Assembly (NCBI GenBank): GCA_900549535.1
Contig: UROR01000008.1
Span: 1 to 31,434 of the forward strand
Reading direction: 5' to 3'
DNA from: an uncultured Collinsella sp.
Lineage (GTDB): Bacteria > Actinomycetota > Coriobacteriia > Coriobacteriales > Coriobacteriaceae
Length of the DNA stretch: 31,434 nucleotides
A model generated the notes under the pieces. The model was not told the DNA's origin and searched no databases. It worked only from the letters and a program-made list of their open reading frames with translations. Both the position numbers and the translations under genes were made by a program. This document shows positions 1 through 8,227 of this stretch, piece by piece; position 1 is the stretch's first letter; each line of letters begins with the position of its first letter.

Positions 1-1527
1 CTTGTCCTTCTCCTCAGATTCAGACTTCTTATCCTCGCCCTTCTTCTGTTCGGACTTGTCGCTCTTCTCATCAGAGCTAGGACCCTTATCGGATTCAGCC
101 TTCTCGGAAGCCTTGTCCTTGGAGTCGCCCTTTGCGGCTTCGGTCTTTTCCGTGGAACCCCGATCAGAGTTGTCCTTGTTCTGGGCCGAGCCCTTATTGA
201 CGCCAGCCATCAGCGAAGAACCCAGCGTAGAACCAAGCTGCTCGGAGAAAGAAGGCTTCTTGTCCGGCGAAGCAACGGGAGCGTCCGGCGCCTTATTCGA
301 GTCGCCCTTGGAAGCATCGGAATCAGGGGTCGTGTCAGAGCCGGAGCCGTTGTTAGAGCCGGTGTCAGCGGACGAATCGCTCGAGCCGGTAGATGAGTTA
401 GAGGTGTCAGCGCCGGTCGAACCAGAGGCGGCGCTGTCCGTATTGCCGGTAAAGTTTGAAGACGAATCGCCCGCAGCAGAGCCGTTCGAATCGGAGCCAT
501 TCGAGGTAGAGCCGTCGTTGGTAGTGCCACCAGCAGAGCCATTACCGTCAGCATCGGTCGAGGGCGCATCCATCCTGTCATCGTTGGCATCGTCACTCGA
601 GTCGTCATTCGAATCAGGTGTCGGCGAGGGCGCCGGCGTAGGCTCGGGCTGCACGGGCGTCGCAGCGGCAGCCTCATCCTCGGCGATATAAGCCAAGCAG
701 TCCTTCAGCTCATTCTTATAACGGTTCTTCCAGCCCTCATGATACTGGGGCTGGCTCGAATACTTGGTGGCGACATTGTTGACCACGCTATTGGAGAGCG
801 CCGTCACAAACTCACGGTCAGTCATATCATTAGAAAGATTCGCCCAGCGGAAGAAGTCCCTGCAGCCACCGGTGCCGCACATGTTGGTAATGCTCCACAC
901 CATGCCCTTGACGCAATCGGCACGGCCCGAAATATCAATACCAAGGCCGCTCTTGAGCCACGCCTCGGTCACCGCATAGTACGAGTTGTACGCATAGGCA
1001 TCTTGAAGTGCTGAGAACTCAACAGGATCGGTGTTGTACGCACCTTGGAAGGCATCCTGAGCGATACGGCCCAACTCGGTGAGCTGGCCGTTCTCGTACA
1101 TGGCATTGCTCGTGTTGGAAATCTCGCTGCCGCGATCAATCGCATCCTTAAGCATGCAGTATTTTTCAGGGTTGTAGTTGTAGGCCTGCTTCATAAACGG
1201 GATGAGCGACCAACGGCGGTCGAACTGGTAATAGCCCAGCGCGTTATAACCGTCGCCATACGAAAAGCCCTGGTTATAGTTGCCATGGCTCTCATATTTG
1301 GTGAAGTACTTCATCTCGGGAGTCACGTTGACAAACGAAACGCCCTGGACCGACCTCAGCACGCCCGAGAAGGACTGTTGGGTGTAAAGGCCCTTATCGA
1401 TATCGGTGGCATCCGAGGCAACGCCCGGCGTGGGCTCCTCGGCGGCGGCGGGTGCCGGCGCGGAAACGGCACCAAACGAAAGCGCCAGCGTCAGGCCCGC
1501 GACAATCGCAGAATGCTTGGGCTGCAT
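1..1527 (-). CDS. Secreted protein with Ser/Asp/Gly-rich tail (3' end missing)
   Basis: The reading frame is open from an ATG at 1527 to the left edge of the window (509 codons, no stop), so the C-terminus is missing. GGGAGG lies about 8 bases before the ATG. Residues 1 to about 29 look like a signal peptide: a Lys, a hydrophobic stretch, then Ala-Pro-Ala-Ala-Ala. Residues about 30-278 are a folded, Tyr- and Asn-rich region containing FTKYESHGNYNQG and NALGYYQFDRR. These resemble the start of lysozyme-like or glucosaminidase-like secreted domains, but I cannot assign a family. From about 279 the chain is low complexity: a Pro/Thr linker, a long Ser/Asp/Gly/Asn stretch, then Lys/Glu/Ser-rich sequence to the edge. 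Such tails often span or bind the cell wall. A cell-wall role is inference; no anchoring motif is visible because the end is cut off. Confidence 0.7.
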   Translation of the reverse strand, partial: MQPKHSAIVAGLTLALSFGAVSAPAPAAAEEPTPGVASDATDIDKGLYTQQSFSGVLRSVQGVSFVNVTPEMKYFTKYESHGNYNQGFSYGDGYNALGYYQFDRRWSLIPFMKQAYNYNPEKYCMLKDAIDRGSEISNTSNAMYENGQLTELGRIAQDAFQGAYNTDPVEFSALQDAYAYNSYYAVTEAWLKSGLGIDISGRADCVKGMVWSITNMCGTGGCRDFFRWANLSNDMTDREFVTALSNSVVNNVATKYSSQPQYHEGWKNRYKNELKDCLAYIAEDEAAAATPVQPEPTPAPSPTPDSNDDSSDDANDDRMDAPSTDADGNGSAGGTTNDGSTSNGSDSNGSAAGDSSSNFTGNTDSAASGSTGADTSNSSTGSSDSSADTGSNNGSGSDTTPDSDASKGDSNKAPDAPVASPDKKPSFSEQLGSTLGSSLMAGVNKGSAQNKDNSDRGSTEKTEAAKGDSKDKASEKAESDKGPSSDEKSDKSEQKKGEDKKSESEEKDK

Positions 1528-1666
1528 AAGATCCTCCCTGCATTGGTGTAGTTAAAGTGCAGTTTGCAAAGATAGATTTAAGTATTGCAGCTCGCCCGTT
1601 ATTGCACAACAACCCCTCGGTAAACGGCAACAACCCTCCGCGAAATCTTAAGGAATTGCGCTCAAC

Positions 1667-2098
1667 CTACAGCTTAATGTCAAAGTTGATCTCGGGAACG
1701 GCGGCCAAGTCTGCCAACGTCACGCCGTCGACGTACTTTTCAATCACGTCGTCCAGCCCGCGCCAGAACTTGACGGTCGAGCAAAGGTCGCTGCGGGTAC
1801 AGCTATTGTCGATACCATCGCACGCCACCGGAGCCGTGCTGCCCTCGACGGCACGCAGGATGTCGCCGGCACGCACCTCGGCGGGGTCCTTGGCCATCAT
1901 GTAGCCGCCGCCCTTGCCGCGCACGCTCTTAAGCAGGCCCGCCTTCATAAGCGGACGAACCAGCTGCTCCAAATACTTTTGCGAGATATGCTCGCGGTCG
2001 GCAACCTCGCGCAGGGCAATCTTGCCCTCGGCGTCACCGAGCGCCGCGATATAGATCATCAGCCGGAGGGCATAGCGGCCCTTGGAAGAAATGAGCAT
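1667..2098 (-). CDS. Rrf2/IscR-family Fe-S-sensing transcription regulator
   Basis: This 143-residue protein has the Rrf2 winged helix in its first 70 residues (SSKGRYALRLMIYIA, then EHISQKYLEQLVRPL and VRGKGGGYMMAKDP). Three cysteines follow at 93, 100 and 106, with spacing close to the cluster ligands of IscR, so it probably binds an Fe-S cluster. The start at 2098 is preferred over an upstream in-frame start because it has GGGAGGG five bases upstream and begins at the conserved family N-terminus. It is divergent from sufC, the usual position for a SUF regulator in Gram-positive bacteria. Its own promoter (2181-2209) lies among repeated GGGACA motifs, suggesting autoregulation. Family assignment is firm. 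The target operon and the ligand are inferred from context. Confidence 0.9.
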   Translation of the reverse strand: MLISSKGRYALRLMIYIAALGDAEGKIALREVADREHISQKYLEQLVRPLMKAGLLKSVRGKGGGYMMAKDPAEVRAGDILRAVEGSTAPVACDGIDNSCTRSDLCSTVKFWRGLDDVIEKYVDGVTLADLAAVPEINFDIKL

Positions 2099-2117
2099 AC
2101 CTACCCTCCCATCGCAT

Positions 2118-2194
2118 CTGGGACAACATGACCAGCTTTGTTTGTCCCGAATCTTAAGTAAATGGGACAAACACAACAGGTTATTATGTCCCAG
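2118..2194. promoter_or_regulatory. Four alternating GGGACA/TGTCCC motifs, candidate operators
   Basis: GGGACAA occurs at 2120-2126 and 2164-2170, and TGTCCC on the same strand at 2143-2148 and 2188-2193. They alternate in orientation. TTTGTCCC at 2141-2148 and GGGACAAA at 2164-2171 form an exact 8-base inverted repeat. The motifs surround the -10 of the regulator gene promoter. I infer a binding array for the Rrf2 protein or another regulator; no experiment supports it here. Confidence 0.45.
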
Positions 2195-2209
2195 AATTTG
2201 AAAAGTCGA
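2181..2209 (-). promoter_or_regulatory. Candidate promoter of the Rrf2 regulator gene
   Basis: On the minus strand, TCGACT (2204-2209) and TAATAA (2181-2186) are 17 bases apart and point toward the Rrf2 gene. A GGGACA motif lies between the two boxes, so a protein bound there would block RNA polymerase. Confidence 0.5.
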
Positions 2210-2214
2210 GTGGA

Positions 2215-2258
2215 TTAGTCGGGTTTTCCCTTGACTAACGCCGAACCCATAGTAACTT
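2215..2258 (+). promoter_or_regulatory. Candidate suf operon promoter with a palindrome over the -35
   Basis: TTGACT (2231-2236) and TAACTT (2253-2258) are 16 bases apart and face sufC. TTAGTC (2215-2220) and GACTAA (2233-2238) form an inverted repeat whose right arm covers the -35 box, with GGG and CCC adding inner symmetry. This is a natural operator position for a repressor of the suf operon. Transcript start and binding are not shown. Confidence 0.45.
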
Positions 2259-2322
2259 TATTCCGAGAAGATTCCTAGGGTTTAGTACACCTATGAGTAC
2301 ACCATATACAGAGAGGGACAGC

Positions 2323-3123
2323 ATGAGCGCAAATCCGCTGCTTTCCATCGAAGGTCTGACCGCCTCCGTGGACGAGAAGACCATCCTCCACAACGTCAAC
2401 CTCAACGTCGCCGCCGGCGAGACCCACGTTCTGATGGGACCCAACGGCGCCGGCAAGTCCACCCTCGGCCACCTGGTCATGGGCGACCCCGTTTACACGG
2501 TCAACGACGGCCGCATCGTCTTTGACGGCCAGGACATCACCGAGCTCACCACCGACAAGCGCTCGCGCGCCGGCCTGTTCCTGAGCTTCCAGGCCCCGGT
2601 CGAGATTCCGGGCGTGCCGCTGTCGAGCTTTTTGCGCGCCAGCATCGCCGGCCGCCCCGGCCTGGAGATGAAGGGCAAGGAGTTCCGCCGTCGCGTCAAG
2701 GAGCTCGCGGCAGAGCTCAACATGGATACCGCCTACCTCAACCGCGAGCTGGGCGTGGGCTTCTCGGGCGGCGAGAAGAAGAAGGTCGAGATGCTCCAGC
2801 TCCTGTTGCTGCAGCCCAAGCTCGCCATCCTCGACGAGACCGACTCGGGCCTAGACGTCGACGCCCTGTCCACCGTCAGCCACGGCATGGACGCCTACCG
2901 CAAGAGCTGCGACGGCTCCATGCTCATCATCACACACAACACGCGCATCTTGGAGCACCTGGATGTCGACCGCGTCCACGTTATGGTCAAGGGCCACATC
3001 GTGCGCGAGGACGACGCCTCGCTCATCCCCTGGATCGACAAGAACGGTTTTGAGACCTTCGAGCGCGAGGCCGCCGAGCAGCGCGCCCAGGCCGAGGCCG
3101 CCGCTGCCGAGCAGCAGGCGTAA
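2323..3123 (+). CDS. sufC: SufC, Fe-S cluster assembly ATPase
   Basis: This 266-residue ABC-type ATPase powers the cytoplasmic SufBC2D scaffold that builds Fe-S clusters. Walker A is GPNGAGKST at residues 39-47. The signature region is FSGGEKKKVEMLQ, followed by Walker B in LAILDETDSGLD, typical of SufC (Asp-Glu-Thr-Asp-Ser-Gly). The ATG at 2323 is chosen because GAGAGG precedes it and the protein then starts like its relatives. The upstream in-frame ATG at 2293 has no ribosome site. The last 20 residues are an Ala/Glu-rich tail. It is the first gene of sufCBDSU, 12 bases before sufB, and is transcribed away from the Rrf2 regulator. Confidence 0.96.
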   Translation: MSANPLLSIEGLTASVDEKTILHNVNLNVAAGETHVLMGPNGAGKSTLGHLVMGDPVYTVNDGRIVFDGQDITELTTDKRSRAGLFLSFQAPVEIPGVPLSSFLRASIAGRPGLEMKGKEFRRRVKELAAELNMDTAYLNRELGVGFSGGEKKKVEMLQLLLLQPKLAILDETDSGLDVDALSTVSHGMDAYRKSCDGSMLIITHNTRILEHLDVDRVHVMVKGHIVREDDASLIPWIDKNGFETFEREAAEQRAQAEAAAAEQQA

Positions 3124-3135
3124 AGGGGCGACGCA

Positions 3136-4548
3136 ATGACCAAGAACCGCACCGAGGTCGCGGACATCGACCGCAGCCTCTACGACTTCACCTATGGCGA
3201 GGAGGGATTCGAGCGCCTCGACGCCGGCATCACGCCCGACATCGTGCGCGAGATTAGCGCCAAAAAGGACGAGCCGCAGTGGATGCTCGACCTGCGTTTA
3301 AAGTCCCTCGAGATCTTCAACCGTTTTCCCGACCCGACGTGGGGCCCCTCCATCGAGGGCCTGGACATGGACAACATCGTCACCTACGTCAAGCCCAACA
3401 CCGACCAAAAGCACGACTGGGAGTCGGTGCCCGACGACATCAAAAACACCTTTGAGCGCCTGGGCATCCCCGAGGCCGAGCGCAGCTACCTGGCGGGCGT
3501 CGGCGCGCAGTACGACTCTGAGCTGGTCTACCACAACATGCAGGACACCGCGTCCAAGATGGGCATCGTCTACTCTGGCATCGAGGAGGCCCTGCACGAC
3601 CCGCAGTGGGAGCCGCTCATCCACGAGAAGTTTATGACGCTCATCCCGCCCACCGACCACAAGTTTGCGGCCCTGCACGGCGCCGTGTGGTCGGGCGGCT
3701 CGTTTGTCTACGTGCCCAAGGGCACCAAGCTCGATTTTCCGCTGCAGAGCTACTTCCGTCTTAACGCCAAGGGCGCCGGCCAGTTTGAGCACACGCTCAT
3801 CATCGTCGAGGACGATGCCGACCTGCACTTCATTGAGGGTTGCTCCGCGCCCAAGTACAACGTGGCCAACCTCCACGCCGGCGCTGTGGAGCTCTTTGTG
3901 GGCAAACGCGCACACCTGCGCTACTCGACTATCGAGAACTGGTCCAAGAACATGTACAACCTCAACACCAAGCGTGCGCGCGTGGACGAGGATGGCGACA
4001 TCGAGTGGATCAGCGGCTCCTTCGGCAGCCACGTGGGCTACCTCTACCCCATGAGCGTGCTCAACGGCTGCCGCGCCCGCTCGAGCTTTACCGGCATTAC
4101 CTTTGCCGGCGCCGGCCAGAACCTCGATACCGGCTGCAAGGTCGTGCTCAACGCGCCCGAGACCTCGGCGACCGTCGAGACCAAGGGCATCTCCAAGAGC
4201 GGCGGCATCCAGACGTTCCGCAGCTCCATCGTGGCCACGCCCAAGGCCGAGGGCTCCAAGGCAACCGTGAGCTGCCAGTCGCTCATGCTCGACGATCTGA
4301 GCCGCTCCGACACTATTCCGGCCATGGACATCCGAGCCAAGAATGTCGACATCGGCCACGAGGCCACCATCGGACGTATCGGCGACGACAAGGTGTTCTA
4401 CCTGATGAGCCGCGGTATCCCGGAGGAAGAAGCCCGTACCATGATCGTCAACGGCTTTGCCAACCCGGTCTCCAAGGAGCTACCGCTGGAGTACGCCGTC
4501 GAGATGAACAACCTGATCAAGCTCGAGATGGAAGGAGCGATCGGATAA
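3136..4548 (+). CDS. sufB: SufB, Fe-S cluster scaffold subunit
   Basis: At 470 residues it has the usual SufB length and is the scaffold subunit on which clusters form with SufC and SufD. The characteristic beta-helix core is present, including GCSAPKYNVANLHAGAVELFV, split here across the family's conserved Gly-Cys-Ser. The segment KATVSCQSLMLDD carries a Cys that aligns by context with the essential scaffold Cys of E. coli SufB. The C-terminal HEATIGRIGDDKVFYLMSRG is the segment that pairs with SufD. GGGG lies before the ATG. The stop codon overlaps the sufD ATG by one base, indicating translational coupling. Confidence 0.96.
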   Translation: MTKNRTEVADIDRSLYDFTYGEEGFERLDAGITPDIVREISAKKDEPQWMLDLRLKSLEIFNRFPDPTWGPSIEGLDMDNIVTYVKPNTDQKHDWESVPDDIKNTFERLGIPEAERSYLAGVGAQYDSELVYHNMQDTASKMGIVYSGIEEALHDPQWEPLIHEKFMTLIPPTDHKFAALHGAVWSGGSFVYVPKGTKLDFPLQSYFRLNAKGAGQFEHTLIIVEDDADLHFIEGCSAPKYNVANLHAGAVELFVGKRAHLRYSTIENWSKNMYNLNTKRARVDEDGDIEWISGSFGSHVGYLYPMSVLNGCRARSSFTGITFAGAGQNLDTGCKVVLNAPETSATVETKGISKSGGIQTFRSSIVATPKAEGSKATVSCQSLMLDDLSRSDTIPAMDIRAKNVDIGHEATIGRIGDDKVFYLMSRGIPEEEARTMIVNGFANPVSKELPLEYAVEMNNLIKLEMEGAIG

Positions 4549-5819
4549 TGAATCAGACCACGAACACCGCTGCTACCACGCTCGAGCAGGTCAACGCGAT
4601 GCCGGCTGCCACTTGGGGTTGGCTCAAGATGAACCAGACCAAGCTCGAGCTCTCTGACGAGCTTGCTGCCGCTCCCGCCGAGACCATTGAGGTCGAGGGC
4701 TTGGACGAGCAATTTGCTGGCGTGGCAGACGCGTTCGACGCCGCCATGGACGCCATGGCCGAGCGCTTCCCCGAGCGCCGCGCCTCCGCCCCGGGTGATG
4801 CCGCCGACCGCGCCCGCATCACGCCCGAGACCGAGCTCGACGTGCCCGCCACCTCCGTCTACCAGGCCGGCGCCATCAAGCTCGAGGAGGAGCTCTCCCC
4901 CGCCGAGGCCTTCGAGACCGGCATGGGCGAGGCTGCCTACACCTACCTGGCCAACCACGCTACCAAGTGCATCGTCATCGATGTGCCCGCATACAAGCAC
5001 GCCACGGTTATCGTGCGTGTTAGCGGTGTCGATGCCGCCGCGGCCATCGCCGCCATCGACGTCGTCGCCCGTCCGCAGGCAACGCTCGACCTGCAGATCG
5101 CCCTGGACTCCCCCGTTGCCGGCCAAGGCGTCGTGGGTTCCGTGCTACGCGTGTGCGCCCACGAGTACGCCACCGTCAACGTGACCTGCACGCAGACGCT
5201 CGACGATAGCTGGATCGCGCTCGACGACACCGGCCTGTTCCTGGACGAGGGCGCGCGCGTCAACGTGCAGCACAGCGTCCTGGGTGCCGGCGCCAGTGCC
5301 ACCGGCCTTGCCGGCGACCTGCTGGGCGATACCGCCAAGGTCACCATCGATACTGACTACCTGGGCGCCCGCGAGCAGGTGCGCGACTTTAACTACGAGC
5401 TGCGCCACCGCGGTCGCAAGACCGAGTGCGAGATCGACGCCAACGGCGTACTGACCGGCACGTCCAAGAAGGTCTACCGCGGCACCATCGACCTCGTGCA
5501 CGGCTGCAAGGGTGCAACCGGCACCGAGCGCGAGACGGTGCTTTTGGCCAACAAGAGCGTCGACAACAAGACCGTCCCCGTCATCCTGTGCGACGAGGAC
5601 GACGTCGCCGGCAACCACGGAGCCACCATCGGCCACGTCCGCGACGAGCAGCTGTTCTACCTCGCCTGCCGCGGCCTTGACCAAAACGCCGCCGAGGACC
5701 TGTTCGTCCGTGCCAAGCTGGAGGACGTCGCGCTTTCCGCCACCGACGAGCGCACCCGCGCCGCCGTCGTCCGCCTGGGCAACAACCTGATCGACAACTT
5801 TGAAGAGGAGCTCGCATGA
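4548..5819 (+). CDS. sufD: SufD, Fe-S cluster scaffold subunit
   Basis: This 423-residue protein pairs with SufB in the SufBC2D complex. The ATG at 4548 shares one base with the sufB stop. The same open frame extends far upstream inside sufB, but that part is antisense to nothing meaningful and reads as Arg-rich shadow sequence, so it is excluded. The C-terminal half is SufB/SufD beta-helix, ending in GNHGATIGHVRDEQLFYLA. The His in Asn-His-Gly-Ala-Thr corresponds by context to the conserved SufD His at the SufB interface. The N-terminal 150 residues are Ala/Glu-rich and variable, as is usual in SufD. Its end overlaps sufS by four bases (ATGA). Confidence 0.93.
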   Translation: MNQTTNTAATTLEQVNAMPAATWGWLKMNQTKLELSDELAAAPAETIEVEGLDEQFAGVADAFDAAMDAMAERFPERRASAPGDAADRARITPETELDVPATSVYQAGAIKLEEELSPAEAFETGMGEAAYTYLANHATKCIVIDVPAYKHATVIVRVSGVDAAAAIAAIDVVARPQATLDLQIALDSPVAGQGVVGSVLRVCAHEYATVNVTCTQTLDDSWIALDDTGLFLDEGARVNVQHSVLGAGASATGLAGDLLGDTAKVTIDTDYLGAREQVRDFNYELRHRGRKTECEIDANGVLTGTSKKVYRGTIDLVHGCKGATGTERETVLLANKSVDNKTVPVILCDEDDVAGNHGATIGHVRDEQLFYLACRGLDQNAAEDLFVRAKLEDVALSATDERTRAAVVRLGNNLIDNFEEELA

Positions 5820-7141
5820 TCGACACCGAGCACGTTAAATGCGATACCTGTACCGCACCGGAGCCTATGGAGCTCGACGCCAGCGACGAGGCCTCGCGCG
5901 GCTGGCCTACCGTCGATATCGAGACCAATCCCTACAAGGCACAGTTCCCGCTGTTCCAGCAGCACCCCGAGATCGCCTTCCTCGATAGTGCCGCCACCGC
6001 GCAGCGCCCTGCCTGCGTGCTCGACGCCGAGCGCGACTTCTACCAGCGCATGAACGCCAACCCCCTGCGCGGCCTGTACTCGCTGTCCGTCGAGGCAACC
6101 GACGCCATCGCGAAGGTCCGCCAGAAGATCGCCGACCTCATCGGCGCCTCACAGGCCAACGAGGTCGTCTTCACCCGCAACACGAGCGAGTCGCTCAACC
6201 TGGTCGCCAAGAGCTTTGCGCCCACAGTGCTCGAGCCCGGTGACGAGGTCGTCATCACCATCATGGAACACCACTCCAACCTAATCCCGTGGCAGCAGGT
6301 CTGCCGCGAAACCGGCGCCAAGCTCGTCTACCTCTACCCCACCAAGACTGGCCAACTCACCACCGAGGAGGTTCTTGCCAAGGTTGGTCCCAAGACCAAG
6401 ATTCTGGCCGTGGGTCAGGTTTCTAACGTGCTGGGCGTCGAGAACCCGGTCAAGAACCTCGGCAAGCTCGTGCACAAGTACGGCGGCTACCTGGTCGTCG
6501 ACGGTGCACAGTCGCTGCCGCACATGCCGGTCGATGTGGCCGACCTGGGCGCCGACTTCTTTGCCTTTAGCGCGCACAAGGCCATGGGCCCCATGGGCAT
6601 CGGCGTGCTGTGGGGCAAAATGGACCTGCTCAACGCCATGCCGCCCATGCTCACCGGCGGCGAGATGATCGATTCGGTCACCGAGCAGGACGCCGTCTGG
6701 GCGCCCGTCCCCGAGAAATTCGAGGCCGGCACGCAGGACGCCGCCGGCATCTTCGCCACGGGTGCAGCACTCGACTACCTGGTCAACACGGTGGGTTACG
6801 AGAACATCCAGGCCCGCGAGCGGGCACTCGTCCACTATCTGATGGGCGAACTCATGCAGCTCGACTTTGTCCAAATCATCGGTTCCATCTACTGGGACAA
6901 CCACCACGGCGTTGTGAGCTTTAACGTCAAGGGCATCCACCCGCACGACGTCGCGAGCATCATGGACATGGACGGCGTCTGCATCCGCGCCGGCCACCAC
7001 TGCGCGCAGCCGCTGCTCACCTGGCTGGGCGTCGAGAACCTTGCCTGCTGCCGCGCCAGCGTGGCCTTCTACAACGACAAGGCCGACATCGACAAGTTCA
7101 TCGCCGGCCTGCATCACGTTTGGAGCACGTTCAATGGGTAA
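5816..7141 (+). CDS. sufS: SufS, cysteine desulfurase
   Basis: This PLP enzyme takes sulfur from L-cysteine as a persulfide for cluster assembly. The PLP lysine is K255 in FSAHKAMGPMGIGVLWG. The catalytic Cys is C396 in RAGHHCAQPLL, a short active-site segment typical of group II (SufS) desulfurases. The 441 residues include an N-terminal extension of about 35 residues containing two cysteines (CDTC at 9-12), absent from many SufS proteins. The gene starts within the last codons of sufD and ends eight bases inside sufU, so all three are probably translationally coupled. The next gene encodes its likely sulfur acceptor, SufU. Confidence 0.96.
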   Translation: MIDTEHVKCDTCTAPEPMELDASDEASRGWPTVDIETNPYKAQFPLFQQHPEIAFLDSAATAQRPACVLDAERDFYQRMNANPLRGLYSLSVEATDAIAKVRQKIADLIGASQANEVVFTRNTSESLNLVAKSFAPTVLEPGDEVVITIMEHHSNLIPWQQVCRETGAKLVYLYPTKTGQLTTEEVLAKVGPKTKILAVGQVSNVLGVENPVKNLGKLVHKYGGYLVVDGAQSLPHMPVDVADLGADFFAFSAHKAMGPMGIGVLWGKMDLLNAMPPMLTGGEMIDSVTEQDAVWAPVPEKFEAGTQDAAGIFATGAALDYLVNTVGYENIQARERALVHYLMGELMQLDFVQIIGSIYWDNHHGVVSFNVKGIHPHDVASIMDMDGVCIRAGHHCAQPLLTWLGVENLACCRASVAFYNDKADIDKFIAGLHHVWSTFNG

Positions 7142-7568
7142 TCTGTACACCTCCACCACGTTTATGGAGCACAACTCGCACCCCGACTATAAGTACGAGA
7201 TGGATGCTCCCACGCACGAGCACGACGGCATCAACCCCAGCTGCGGCGACGAGCTCACCTTGCAGCTGCGCGTCGAGAACGGCGTGATCGAGGAGGCCTC
7301 CTTTACCGGCCACGGCTGCGCCATCAGCCAGGCCAGCGCCGACATCATGGCCGACCTCATCACCGGCGAGACCGTCGAGGAAGCTCACCGCTTGGCAGAG
7401 CTCTTCCTCGCCATGATCCGCGGCGAGAAGCTCTCCGAGGACGACCTGGAAGACCTGGACGAAGCCGCCCAGCTCCAGGACATCTCGCACATGCCCGCCC
7501 GCGTCAAATGCGCCGAGCTCGCCTGGCGCACCCTCGACGGCATGCTCGAGGGACAAGTTAACGAATAG
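7134..7568 (+). CDS. sufU: SufU, sulfur-transfer/scaffold partner of SufS
   Basis: This 144-residue IscU-fold protein has C37 and D39 in NPSCGDE, C62 in GHGCAISQASADIM and C126 in RVKCAELAW. This is the Cys/Asp/Cys/Cys set that binds zinc in Gram-positive SufU. The roughly 18-residue insertion before the last Cys is the SufU hallmark that separates it from IscU scaffolds. Its known role in the family is to accept persulfide from SufS. The ATG at 7134 overlaps the sufS end by eight bases. It is the last gene of the operon and is followed by a terminator. No sufE or sufA is present. Confidence 0.94.
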   Translation: MGNLYTSTTFMEHNSHPDYKYEMDAPTHEHDGINPSCGDELTLQLRVENGVIEEASFTGHGCAISQASADIMADLITGETVEEAHRLAELFLAMIRGEKLSEDDLEDLDEAAQLQDISHMPARVKCAELAWRTLDGMLEGQVNE

Positions 7569-7597
7569 CGGATGCCCTAAATCCAAGGATTTTGATT

Positions 7598-7632
7598 GTC
7601 GAGCCGTCCGATACGGACGACTCGGCTTTTTC
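7598..7632 (+). terminator. Intrinsic terminator of the suf operon
   Basis: CGTCCG (7605-7610) pairs with CGGACG (7614-7619). The stem extends outward through GAG/CTC with one mismatch and is followed by TTTTT. It lies 30 bases after sufU. Confidence 0.8.
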
Positions 7633-7639
7633 ATAACGA

Positions 7640-8227
7640 GCGCGGATACACAGTCCGCGCGTCCGGCGCCCGGTCTGTCATTTACTGCGCTGTCAGCTGC
7701 GAACACGGGCGTTTTCCACAGCATCAAATGCCTGCCGCAGGGCCACGGACCCGCCAAGCAATGTGCCAAGCCCCGTCCTACCGGGCTCCGGCTCGCCTCG
7801 CGCCTGCCGCAGACGGGTCCCCTAGGGTGCGGCGTGCATTTTTGCGAGTATTCAGCACGACAAGCCGTATGTATACGCATTGGAAGCGTTAATCAACATC
7901 TCCAGTCGCCTTTATATTGCGTTTTAGAACAAGAATCGTGGTCTCAGGAGGCGCAAACATGAGTTTCGGGAGCGTATCGGCAGGCATAAATAGTTTCAGA
8001 GCCCGTATGTTGCAAAATAGCGGCGGCGCCGACAGCACCACGATGCAGAAAACTCCGCTTTTTGCACGGCGCGGACGGGGGTAGGAACGGGCAAAACCGA
8101 GCGGAGCCGTAATTTTATGCATGACGGCAATCGTTCTATGCAAATAAAGAAGCGCAGTGACCGTACCAAGCTTTTAGAACAATAGTTGTGGCATATGGGC
8201 GACCCCAGCTGCGGTGCACAGGCGGCC
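7640..8227. other. Non-coding stretch with degenerate direct repeats
   Basis: I find no convincing gene here; the open frames lack ribosome sites and family features. A 7-base hairpin with arms GCGCGGA and TCCGCGC lies at 7640-7660. The motif TTTTAGAACAA followed by GTGG recurs at 7922-7941 and 8172-8191, exactly 250 bases apart. The stretch lies 3' of the REP-associated transposase gene. It may be a decayed repeat element or the flank of a former mobile unit. Confidence 0.4.

Noticed and set aside
3298..4359. 353-codon minus-strand frame opposite sufB
   Set aside because: Antisense shadow of a GC-rich gene: composition dominated by Gly, Val, Ala, His and Asp, no ribosome site, no family features, and fully covered by sufB.
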